Positions 17,176 to 24,183 of a stretch of 64,000 nt of DNA are shown here, one piece after another. The DNA comes from Actinoplanes utahensis (GTDB lineage: Bacteria; Actinomycetota; Actinomycetes; Mycobacteriales; Micromonosporaceae), in the NCBI RefSeq assembly GCF_016862455.1, contig NZ_BOMZ01000010.1, positions 27,520 through 91,519 of the forward strand, given 5' to 3'. Made by a program: the position numbers and the translations under genes. Position 1 is the first letter of the stretch, and the number at the start of each line of letters is the position of its first letter. The notes beneath the pieces were generated by a model that saw only the letters and a program-made list of their open reading frames with translations, was not told the origin of the DNA and ran no database searches.

Positions 17176-18789
17176 ATGAGCGCCACACTGATCGCCCGGG
17201 AACTCGCCGCGGGACACGGGGACCGCACCCTCTTCAGCGGACTGGACCTGGTCGTCGCGCCGGGTGACGTGATCGGCCTGGTCGGGGCGAACGGGGCGGG
17301 CAAGACGACACTCCTGCGCACCCTCGCGGGACTGATCCCCACCGAGAACGGAAACGTCTCGCTGAGCCCGCCCACCGCCAACGTCGGCTATCTGCCGCAG
17401 GAGCGGGAGCGGCGCACGGACGAGACCGTGCGGGACTTCCTGGGCCGGCGCACCGGCGTCACCGCGGCCCAGACCGCGATGGAGTCGGCGGCCCAGAACC
17501 TCGCCGACTCGGAGGAGGACCTCTACTCCCCGGCGCTGGAACGCTGGCTCGACCTCGGCGGCGCCGACCTCGACGAACGCATCGCCGAAGCCGATCTCGG
17601 GTTCGACCTCGACCTGCCGATGACCGCCCTCTCCGGCGGCCAGGCGGCCCGCGCCGGCATGGCGTCGCTGCTGCTCAGCCGCTACGACATCTACCTGCTC
17701 GACGAGCCCACCAACGACCTCGACCTGGACGGGCTGGCCCGCCTGGAGGCGTTCGTGGCCGGGCTGCGGGCCGGGACCGTGCTGGTCAGCCACGATCGGG
17801 AGTTCCTCACCCGTACCGTCACCAAAGTCCTTGAACTCGATCTCGCCCAACAGCAGATCAACCTGTACGGCGGTGGCTACGGCGCCTACCTCGACGAGCG
17901 CGAGCGGGCCCGGCGGCACGCCCGGGAACAGTTCGAGGAGTACGCCGACAAGAAGGACGACCTGCTCGAACGCGCCCGCATGCAGCGCGCCTGGATGGAC
18001 AAGGGCGTCCGCAACGCCCGCCGCAAAGCCCCCGACAACGACAAGATCGCCAAGTCGATGCGGGGCGAGTCGAGCGAGAAACAGGCCGCGAAGGCCCGGC
18101 AGACCGAGCGCATGATCGAACGCCTGGACGTGGTCGAGGAACCCCGCAAGGAGTGGGACCTGCGGATGGAGATCGCCGCCGCCCCACGGTCCGGCGCCGT
18201 CGTCGCCACCCTGCGCGACGCCCTGGTCCGGCGCGGCGACTTCACCCTCGGCCCGGTCACCTGCCAGATCGACTGGGCCGACCGGGTCGCCATCACCGGC
18301 GCCAACGGCTCCGGCAAGTCCACCCTGCTCGCCGCCCTCCTCGGCCGCCTGCCGCTCGACGCGGGCGCCCAGCACCTGGGCCCCGGCGTGGTGGTCGGCG
18401 AGGTCGACCAGGCCCGCGGCCTGTTCCTCGGCGACGAGCCGCTGGTCCGCGCCTTCGGCACCGCCGTCCCCGACTGGCCCGACGCCGACGTGCGCACGCT
18501 GCTCGCCAAGTTCGGCCTGCGATCCGGTCACGTGCTGCGCCCGGCCGCCACCCTCTCCCCCGGCGAACGCACCCGCGCCGCCCTCGCCCTGCTCCAGGCC
18601 CGCGGCGTCAACCTGCTGGTCCTCGACGAGCCCACCAACCACCTGGACCTGCCGGCGATCGAGCAGCTGGAATCCGCCCTGACCGGTTACACCGGCACCC
18701 TGCTGCTGGTCACCCACGACCGCCGGATGCTGGAGGCCGTCGCCACCAACCGCCACATCGAAGTCACCGGCGGCAAGGTCACGAGCTGA
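17176..18789 (+). CDS. ABC-F family ATPase
   Basis: 537 residues with two ABC modules and no membrane domain. Module 1 has Walker A GANGAGKT (38-45), LSGGQ near 153 and LLDEPTNDLD. Module 2 has GANGSGKS near 375, LSPGE near 459 and LVLDEPTNHLD. A charged linker lies between them. ABC-F proteins act on the ribosome, either as translation factors or as protectors against macrolide, lincosamide or pleuromutilin type antibiotics; the group cannot be assigned here. It is divergent from the secreted peptidase gene with 67 bp between the starts. Confidence 0.9.
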   Translation: MSATLIARELAAGHGDRTLFSGLDLVVAPGDVIGLVGANGAGKTTLLRTLAGLIPTENGNVSLSPPTANVGYLPQERERRTDETVRDFLGRRTGVTAAQTAMESAAQNLADSEEDLYSPALERWLDLGGADLDERIAEADLGFDLDLPMTALSGGQAARAGMASLLLSRYDIYLLDEPTNDLDLDGLARLEAFVAGLRAGTVLVSHDREFLTRTVTKVLELDLAQQQINLYGGGYGAYLDERERARRHAREQFEEYADKKDDLLERARMQRAWMDKGVRNARRKAPDNDKIAKSMRGESSEKQAAKARQTERMIERLDVVEEPRKEWDLRMEIAAAPRSGAVVATLRDALVRRGDFTLGPVTCQIDWADRVAITGANGSGKSTLLAALLGRLPLDAGAQHLGPGVVVGEVDQARGLFLGDEPLVRAFGTAVPDWPDADVRTLLAKFGLRSGHVLRPAATLSPGERTRAALALLQARGVNLLVLDEPTNHLDLPAIEQLESALTGYTGTLLLVTHDRRMLEAVATNRHIEVTGGKVTS

Positions 18790-18901
18790 CCCTTCCCTCG
18801 CACGCTCGTCAGCGCCGCCCCAGGAGCCCCATCCCGTCGCACGCCTAGAAGTCACCCTACCACCTGACGCTTGACTACTGGCTCCGTGTCGGGGCAGACT
18901 G

Positions 18902-18929
18902 CTTCCGCGCCCATCGCCGGGCGCGGAAG
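18902..18929 (+). promoter_or_regulatory. hairpin abutting the ribosome binding site of the Rpn-type gene
   Basis: A perfect 11-bp inverted repeat (CTTCCGCGCCC / GGGCGCGGAAG) with a 6-nt loop. Its right arm runs straight into GGAGGAACC-GTG, so the last arm bases are shared with the Shine-Dalgarno of the downstream gene. It may terminate the ABC-F transcript, limit translation of the nuclease, or both. Confidence 0.6.
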
Positions 18930-18937
18930 GAGGAACC

Positions 18938-19783
18938 GTGACCGACGGCGTTTCCACCCGGGCCCGCGACTTCGACGGCCTCTACAAGACACTTCTCGAA
19001 GCACACCCCCAGGACGCGTTACAACTGCTCTGCGGTGCGCGCTTACGTGGCGGTGAGGTGATCCTCGACGGGCCCACCGAGCAGCCACGCCAGCGCAGCC
19101 GCCAGCGCGACAAGGTGTTCCTGGTCCGGCACGACGACGGGATCCCGGCCGACATCTATCACGTCGAGGTCCAGGTCAAACGGACCGAGGACTTCCAGGA
19201 GCGGATGGTGGCCTACTGGGCGTCCCTGGCCCTCAAGTACACCCCCACCGGTCACCGGATCCATCAGGTCGTCATCTGGCCGCTGGGCGGCGGATATCCC
19301 GGGCGGTTCCACCGGGATCAGGCCCGGCTCGACTACCGGGCGGTCAATGTTCCCGACGACCTCGACCCCGACGCGCTCCTGGCCGGCCCGCTGGCGCCCC
19401 TCGCCCTCTGGTCCCGCAAACCGCCACCCGACATCGTCGAACGAGTCGTCGACCAGATCGCCGCAACCGACCACATCGAGGAGAAGATCACCCAGGCCGA
19501 GCTCAGTATGCTCGTGGGAGGCACGCTGGCGACTCAGGTCCTCGACGCACTACGGAGGAGAGACATGAGCAACATCCTCGAGCAGAGCGAGTTGGGCCGC
19601 GAGATCGCCCAGCGCAGCCGCGAGCAGGCCAATATCGAGTGGATGCGAGCGTTGCTGCTGGCCAGGTTCGGCGAGATCGACGACTTGGATGACCTTGCCC
19701 TGCACCTGACAGCTGACCAGGACCGAGACCGCAACATCGCCCGCATCGTCGCCGGCGCCACGCTCGAAGAGCTGCGCTCCTGA
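18938..19783 (+). CDS. Rpn-type PD-(D/E)XK nuclease/transposase-like protein
   Basis: 281 residues. The N-terminal ~200 residues have the layout of the recombination-promoting nuclease (Rpn/YhgA) family: DFDGLYKTLLEAHPQDALQLL, then a strand with YHVEVQVKRTEDFQERM, where the E-x-Q replaces the E-x-K of other PD-(D/E)XK enzymes, and KYTPTGHRIHQVVIWPL. The C-terminal 72 residues form a separate charged helical domain. The GTG follows a strong AGGAGGAA. An ATG with its own GGAGG occurs in frame at the domain border. Rpn proteins are DNA-cleaving toxins with anti-phage activity in E. coli; the assignment here rests on layout and context and should be confirmed by profile search. Confidence 0.72.
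   Translation: MTDGVSTRARDFDGLYKTLLEAHPQDALQLLCGARLRGGEVILDGPTEQPRQRSRQRDKVFLVRHDDGIPADIYHVEVQVKRTEDFQERMVAYWASLALKYTPTGHRIHQVVIWPLGGGYPGRFHRDQARLDYRAVNVPDDLDPDALLAGPLAPLALWSRKPPPDIVERVVDQIAATDHIEEKITQAELSMLVGGTLATQVLDALRRRDMSNILEQSELGREIAQRSREQANIEWMRALLLARFGEIDDLDDLALHLTADQDRDRNIARIVAGATLEELRS
19565..19783 (+). CDS. internal small protein: C-terminal domain of the Rpn-type gene
   Basis: Codon 210 of the Rpn-type gene is an ATG preceded at ideal distance (6 nt) by GGAGG (19554-19558). Translation from it would give the 72-residue C-terminal domain alone (MSNILEQSELGREIAQRSRE...LEELRS). In E. coli, rpn genes are reported to encode such an internal short protein that inhibits the full-length nuclease. 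The Shine-Dalgarno is seen in the sequence; expression and antitoxin role are inference. The paralogous stand-alone copy downstream supports independent translation. Confidence 0.55.
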   Translation: MSNILEQSELGREIAQRSREQANIEWMRALLLARFGEIDDLDDLALHLTADQDRDRNIARIVAGATLEELRS

Positions 19784-20095
19784 CCGAAGCGTCCAACTTA
19801 CGTCCGTTTCGAGTTCCGCTGTGGTGACGGCGTGCAAGGCGGCTTTGGGCCGGGCGTCTTCGGCACGGACCCGTCAGCAGGACGGTGAAGTAGCCACCAG
19901 CGAGTCACGGCCAGGCCGGGTGCTCCGGCCCGAAACGCGGCCGCATCGATGCCTGATCCACCGATCGTTCACCTGCGGGCGCAGCAAGGTCACGGCAGCG
20001 CCGCAGGCGATCGACAAGGCCAATCAGCCTGAGCTCGGTGCCTCGTGGAGGCACGCCGGTGTCTCAGGTCCTCGACGCATTACGGAGGGAGAGAT
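19784..20095 (+). pseudogene. decayed remnant of a second Rpn-type gene
   Basis: This 312-bp stretch has no intact gene. Its last ~60 bp (GAGCTCGGTG...GGAGGCACGCCGG...CTCAGGTCCTCGACGCATTACGGAGG) align with codons about 190-209 of the complete Rpn-type gene, with small deletions. One extra G before the start of the following small gene breaks the old frame. Similarity fades upstream, so the nuclease domain of the duplicate has been lost or never copied. Confidence 0.65.
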
Positions 20096-20347
20096 ATGAG
20101 CAACATCCCCGAACAGAGCGAACTGGGCCGCGAATTCGCCCAGCGCAGCCGCGAGCAGGGCATTACCGAAGGCTGGCAGCAGGGCATCACCGAAGGCCGC
20201 GTCGACTTGATGCGGGCGCTGCTACGGGCGAAGTTCGGCGAGATCGACGACCTGGACGACCTCGCCCGGCACCTCGCCGGCCATGACCGGGACGGCAACA
20301 TCGCCCGCATCGTCGCCGGCGCCACGCCGGCGGAGCTGCGTTCCTGA
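20096..20347 (+). CDS. stand-alone small protein paralogous to the Rpn C-terminal domain
   Basis: 83 residues starting MSNIPEQSELGREFAQRSRE and ending GATPAELRS. It is closely similar to the 72-residue C-terminus of the complete gene but with an extra GITEGWQQGITEGR stretch, a repeat style common in Rpn-family tails. The ATG has GGAGG 7 nt upstream. Compared base by base with its paralogue, many differences are synonymous third-position changes while the frame is intact. This suggests it has been kept as a protein after its nuclease domain decayed. The stop is immediately followed by the stop of a convergent gene. Confidence 0.7.
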   Translation: MSNIPEQSELGREFAQRSREQGITEGWQQGITEGRVDLMRALLRAKFGEIDDLDDLARHLAGHDRDGNIARIVAGATPAELRS

Positions 20348-21052
20348 TCAGCGCGTCGCGGCCACGCGGTCGCCGGTCGGCACGGACTGTTTCAGAGCTG
20401 CCAGTTTGCCCACGGCAGTGCGGGCGGCGGCTTCCAGGTCGGCTGTCTTCGGGGAGGATTCGGTCATCAGGAGGACGGTGGTGTGGGCGGCGCCCGCGGC
20501 GACGGCCAGGAGGCGGCCGTTGACGGCCAGATTCAGGGTGGGGACGGTCATCACGAAGGCGATTCCGGCCGTGGCATCCCCGATCTTCGGGGCTCGGGGG
20601 TACGAACTGAGCGCGAACCGCATCTCCATCGGCAACTCCCCCGCCGCCCGGGTGAACGCGGTGCAGCCGGGCAGCACCCCGCCGAGGGCGGCGACCGCTG
20701 CCCGCGCCTCCTTCATCCCGGGCGCGGACACGGTCTGGACCAGCAGTTCCTCGTCGCCGGCGCCGCGGACGAACTCGCGGTAGACGGTCGTCTCCGGCAG
20801 CCCACCGGCTTTACCGCACGCCGTGATCTCCCCGGCGATCCGGGCGAAGAGGTCGTCGATGGCGTCCGGTTGCGGGGTGAACCCGGCCGGCAGTTCCCGG
20901 CCGCCGAGCAGTGCGTCGGAGAGCCGGTCCCGGTCCGGGGTCTCCCCTCGCACCGCGACGGCCTCGGGCGGTGGCGCGGCCACCGCCGGGGCCGGGATCC
21001 CGAGAATGGTGGTGAGAGACAGGGCGGCCGTGAGCGGCAGGCATCGGAGCAC
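20348..21052 (-). CDS. secreted protein of unknown function
   Basis: 234 residues with a Sec signal peptide (MLRCLPLTAALSLTTILGIP, cleavage near APAVAA). The mature part resembles extracellular sensor-like domains of actinobacterial lipoproteins/PknH-type proteins only in general layout (a pair of Cys in TACGKAG and LPGCTAF, alternating strands). No catalytic motif is visible. The GTG start lies 60 bp from a tandem-repeat tract that would include its promoter. Confidence 0.7.
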   Translation of the reverse strand: MLRCLPLTAALSLTTILGIPAPAVAAPPPEAVAVRGETPDRDRLSDALLGGRELPAGFTPQPDAIDDLFARIAGEITACGKAGGLPETTVYREFVRGAGDEELLVQTVSAPGMKEARAAVAALGGVLPGCTAFTRAAGELPMEMRFALSSYPRAPKIGDATAGIAFVMTVPTLNLAVNGRLLAVAAGAAHTTVLLMTESSPKTADLEAAARTAVGKLAALKQSVPTGDRVAATR

Positions 21053-21112
21053 GAGTCAAGCTTTCCGCACAACGATCATTACCGGGACGAAACGGTGAAC
21101 TTGCGGCGGTAG

Positions 21113-21330
21113 TCGCTGGTCGGCCAGGCCGCCGACCGGCGATGACAACGAATGCGACCGGCCGACCGGTGGCGACAACGAGCACGACGAACCGGCCGGG
21201 TGGCGACAACGAGCGCGACCGGCCGACCGGCGGTGACAACGAGCGCACACCGACCGGCCGGCAGTGACAACGAGCGCGACCGGCCGGCGGTGAGAACGAG
21301 TGCGACCGGCCGGCCGGTGGTGCGGGAGCG
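21113..21330. repeat. tandem ~30-bp repeats (minisatellite)
   Basis: At least six imperfect units containing GACCGGCCGACCGG followed by GACAACGAGCGC. The GACAACGA/GAGAACGA core occurs at 21144, 21174, 21205, 21235, 21266 and 21292, a spacing of 30-31 bp except for the last (26). The changing unit length breaks any reading frame, so it is not a protein repeat. It fills the space between the glycosidase stop and the secreted-protein start. Confidence 0.85.
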
Positions 21331-21331
21331 G

Positions 21332-22948
21332 TCAGCCGGCGGTGGTGAACGGGCTGCTCAGGGGCCCCTCGTTGGCGGACCGGTCCAGGCCGCTCAGGCA
21401 GTACGTGGCGGTTCCGGCCGGGGGTTTCGGGTCGACCACGGGTGTGCCGGCCCGTCCGGTGGCGATCAGGGCGGCGCCTTCGTCGTCCGTACGATAAAGG
21501 GCCCAGCTCGCACCCGCGGCGTCCGCGACCGTCAGGGTGACCGCGCCGGAAGCGGACCTGGTCGCCGCCGTGAGGCGTGGCGCCGCCGGAGGTGAGGCCG
21601 GGAGCCGGGCCATCCGCGGCAGCAGGGCCGGGGAGGCGTAATGCTTCCCGCGGTACCGGGTGACCGAGCCGAGCTTGTCGTCGCGCACCATCTTGGCGCT
21701 GTAGTGGACCTGGCCTTGGACGCCGAGCTGGTCGTTCAGGGCCATCTGCCGGTCGAGTTGGCCGGGGTCGCTCCAGTCGCCCTTCTCGCCGACGCGGTAG
21801 TCGGCCATCCCGATGTAGAGCTGCACCCCGGTGCCCTTGACCGTCTTCGTCCACCAGGGCAGCACCTTGGCGTAGTCGGCCTTGCCGAACCCGATGGTCC
21901 AGTAGAGCTGCGGGACGATGTAGTCGAGCCAGCCCTCGCGTACCCAGGTGCGGGTGTCGGCGTAGATGGCGCTGTAGCTCTCCAGGCCCTTGGTGTCGGA
22001 GCCCTCGCCGCCGTTGCGCCAGATCCCGAACGGGCTGATCCCGAACTTGACCCACGGTTTGAGCGCGGTGATCCGCTCCTTCATCTCGCGGACCAGGGTG
22101 TTGACGTTGTCCCGGCGCCAGTCGGCGCGGCTCTTCCCGGCGCCGTGCCGGGCGTAGGAGGCGTCGTCCGGGAAGTCCTCGCCCTCTTCCGGGTACGGGT
22201 AGAAGAAGTCGTCGAAGTGGACGCCGTCGATGTCGTACTTCTGGACGGCCTCCAGCATCGCGTCCTCGACGAACGTGCGGGCGGCCGGGTTGCCTGGGTC
22301 GAAGTAGAACCGGCCCTTGGAGCCGCTCGGGTAGGCGATCCGCCAGTCCGGGTGGGCCCGCAGCGGGTGGTTCGGGGCGAGCTTGGTGAGGTCGGTGCCG
22401 GCGCCCGACGGGGCCGGCTGGGTGCCCCGGTACGGGTTGAACCAGGCGTGGAACTCCAGGTTCCGCGCGTGCGCCTCGTCGATCATGAACTGCATCGGGT
22501 CCCAGCCCGGGTCGGCCCCGTCCAGCCGCCCGGTCAGCCAGTTCGACCACGGCGCGTACGCGGACTTCCAGAACGCGTCGCCACTGGGCCGCACGTGCAC
22601 GAAGATCGCGTTGTGGTTCTGCTGGACGGCGAGGTCCAGCCATTTCAGGTATTCGGCCTTGACCGTCGCCTGCGGCAGTCCCGGCCGGCTCGGCCAGTCG
22701 ATGTTGTAGACCGTGGTCAGCCACATGCCGCGCAGCTCACGTGCCGCGCGCACCTTCTGTGTGCCGCACGAGCCGGCCTCGCTGAACGCCGGCCCCTCGG
22801 CCACTTCCAGGGGCTGCCCGGCGGCGGTCACGTCCGGCGGCTGGTGGAACGCCGCGCGGACCAGGCCGAGACCGAGCACACCCACCGCGAACAGCGCGGC
22901 CGACAGCAGCAGAGCCACCCACAGCGGTGGCCGGCGTAACAGGCTCAC
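21332..22948 (-). CDS. GHL10-type glycoside hydrolase (DUF187), membrane anchored
   Basis: 538 residues. One N-terminal membrane helix (about 10-31) comes first, then a TIM-barrel of the GHL10/YngK family: ELRGMWLTTVYNIDWPS, AIFVHVRPSGDAFW, FHAWFNPYRGTQP and VHFDDFFYPYP, where the paired Asp residues are the likely catalytic area. The C-terminus carries a small Fn3-like domain (ATRSASGAVTLTVADAAG). It acts outside the membrane on an unknown glycan. Its start overlaps the GlgM-type gene stop by 4 bp, so the two are co-translated. Confidence 0.85.
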   Translation of the reverse strand: MSLLRRPPLWVALLLSAALFAVGVLGLGLVRAAFHQPPDVTAAGQPLEVAEGPAFSEAGSCGTQKVRAARELRGMWLTTVYNIDWPSRPGLPQATVKAEYLKWLDLAVQQNHNAIFVHVRPSGDAFWKSAYAPWSNWLTGRLDGADPGWDPMQFMIDEAHARNLEFHAWFNPYRGTQPAPSGAGTDLTKLAPNHPLRAHPDWRIAYPSGSKGRFYFDPGNPAARTFVEDAMLEAVQKYDIDGVHFDDFFYPYPEEGEDFPDDASYARHGAGKSRADWRRDNVNTLVREMKERITALKPWVKFGISPFGIWRNGGEGSDTKGLESYSAIYADTRTWVREGWLDYIVPQLYWTIGFGKADYAKVLPWWTKTVKGTGVQLYIGMADYRVGEKGDWSDPGQLDRQMALNDQLGVQGQVHYSAKMVRDDKLGSVTRYRGKHYASPALLPRMARLPASPPAAPRLTAATRSASGAVTLTVADAAGASWALYRTDDEGAALIATGRAGTPVVDPKPPAGTATYCLSGLDRSANEGPLSSPFTTAG

Positions 22949-24135
22949 CGCACCGACCGGTAGATCTCGAGGGTGTCCTCGGCGATGCGGGACCAGCTGA
23001 ACCTCTCCACGGCGCGGCGGCGGCCGGCCTTGCCCATCCGTTCGGCCAGCTGCGGGTCGTCGAGCAGCCGGGCGAGGGTGGCGGTCAGGTCCGCGACGAA
23101 CCGGTCGGGGTCGACGGGGGTGCCGGTACCGTCCTCGACCTGCTGGATCGGGACCAGCAGGCCGGTCTCGCCGTCGGCGACCACCTCGGGGATGCCGCCG
23201 GTCGCGGTGGCGACCACCGCGGTCTCGCAGGCCATCGCCTCCAGGTTGACGATGCCCATCGGCTCGTAGATCGACGGGCAGACGAACACGGTGGCGTGCG
23301 TGAGCACCTGGACCACGTCCTGTTTGGGCAGCATCTCCTGCACCCAGATCACGCCCTGCGGGTCGCGGGCCTCCCGCAGCTCCCGGGCCAGGAGCTCGAC
23401 CTCGGCCGCGATCTCCGGGGTGTCCGGGGCGCCGGCGAGCAGGATGATCTGCGCCTCGGCGGGCAGGTCACGGCAGGCCCGCATCAGGTACGGCAGGCCC
23501 TTCTGCCGGGTGATCCGGCCGACGAAGACGACGCTGGGCCGGTTGCGGTCGATACCGAGGCGGTCGACCACGTCGGTCTCGAAGGAAGGCTGATAGAGCG
23601 ACGTGTCGATGCCGTTGTAGACGACGTGGATCTTGTCGGGATCCACCGAGGGGTACGCCTTGAGCACGTCCCGCCGCATCCCGCCGGACACCGCGATGAT
23701 CGCGTCCGCGCTCTCGATCGCGGTCCGCTCGCAGAACGAGGAGAGCGCGTAACCGCCGCCGAGCTGCTCGGCCTTCCACGGCCGCAGCGGCTCCAGGCTG
23801 TGCGTGGTTAGCACGTGCGGGACGCCGTGCAGCAGTTTCGCGGTGTGGCCGGCGAAGTTCGCGTACCAGGTGTGGCTGTGCACGACGTCGGCCCCGGCGC
23901 AGCCCTCGGCGATCGCCAGGTTCACCCCCATGGTGCGCAGCGCGGCGTTGGCACCGGCCAGCTCGGCGGGCTCGGGGTACGCCGTGACACCGGCCTCGTC
24001 GCGCGGGGCGCCGAAGCAGTGCACCCGCACGTCGGCGAGTCGGCGCAGGTCACGCGACAGGTATTCGAGGTGGACGCCGGCGCCGCCGTAGACCTCGGGC
24101 GGGTATTCACGGGTGATCAGATCGGCACGCAGCAC
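22945..24135 (-). CDS. glycogen synthase family glycosyltransferase (GlgM/GlgA, actinobacterial type)
   Basis: A 396-residue GT-B glycosyltransferase starting MLRADLITREYPPEVYGGAGVHLEYLSRDL, with VVFVGRITRQKGLPYL near 215 and a nucleotide-sugar E-x7-E region in CPSIYEPMGIVNLEAMAC. This matches the mycobacterial Rv1212c type, which makes maltose-1-phosphate from ADP-glucose and glucose-1-phosphate for the GlgE pathway. In mycobacteria it is divergent from glgC; here glgC is 4 kb away on the other side of two c-di-GMP genes. Confidence 0.88.
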   Translation of the reverse strand: MLRADLITREYPPEVYGGAGVHLEYLSRDLRRLADVRVHCFGAPRDEAGVTAYPEPAELAGANAALRTMGVNLAIAEGCAGADVVHSHTWYANFAGHTAKLLHGVPHVLTTHSLEPLRPWKAEQLGGGYALSSFCERTAIESADAIIAVSGGMRRDVLKAYPSVDPDKIHVVYNGIDTSLYQPSFETDVVDRLGIDRNRPSVVFVGRITRQKGLPYLMRACRDLPAEAQIILLAGAPDTPEIAAEVELLARELREARDPQGVIWVQEMLPKQDVVQVLTHATVFVCPSIYEPMGIVNLEAMACETAVVATATGGIPEVVADGETGLLVPIQQVEDGTGTPVDPDRFVADLTATLARLLDDPQLAERMGKAGRRRAVERFSWSRIAEDTLEIYRSVR

Positions 24136-24183
24136 GCACGCAGCTTAGCCGGGAACCACTCATGCCGGCCCGTCCCGGTGTCG

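Noticed and set aside
18938..20347. insertion sequence, because Rpn proteins are often labelled transposase
   Set aside because: No terminal inverted repeats or target-site duplications frame the locus; the duplication is better explained as gene copying and decay.
21113..21330. possible CRISPR array
   Set aside because: The repeats touch each other, vary in length (26-31 bp) and have no unique spacers; no cas gene is nearby.
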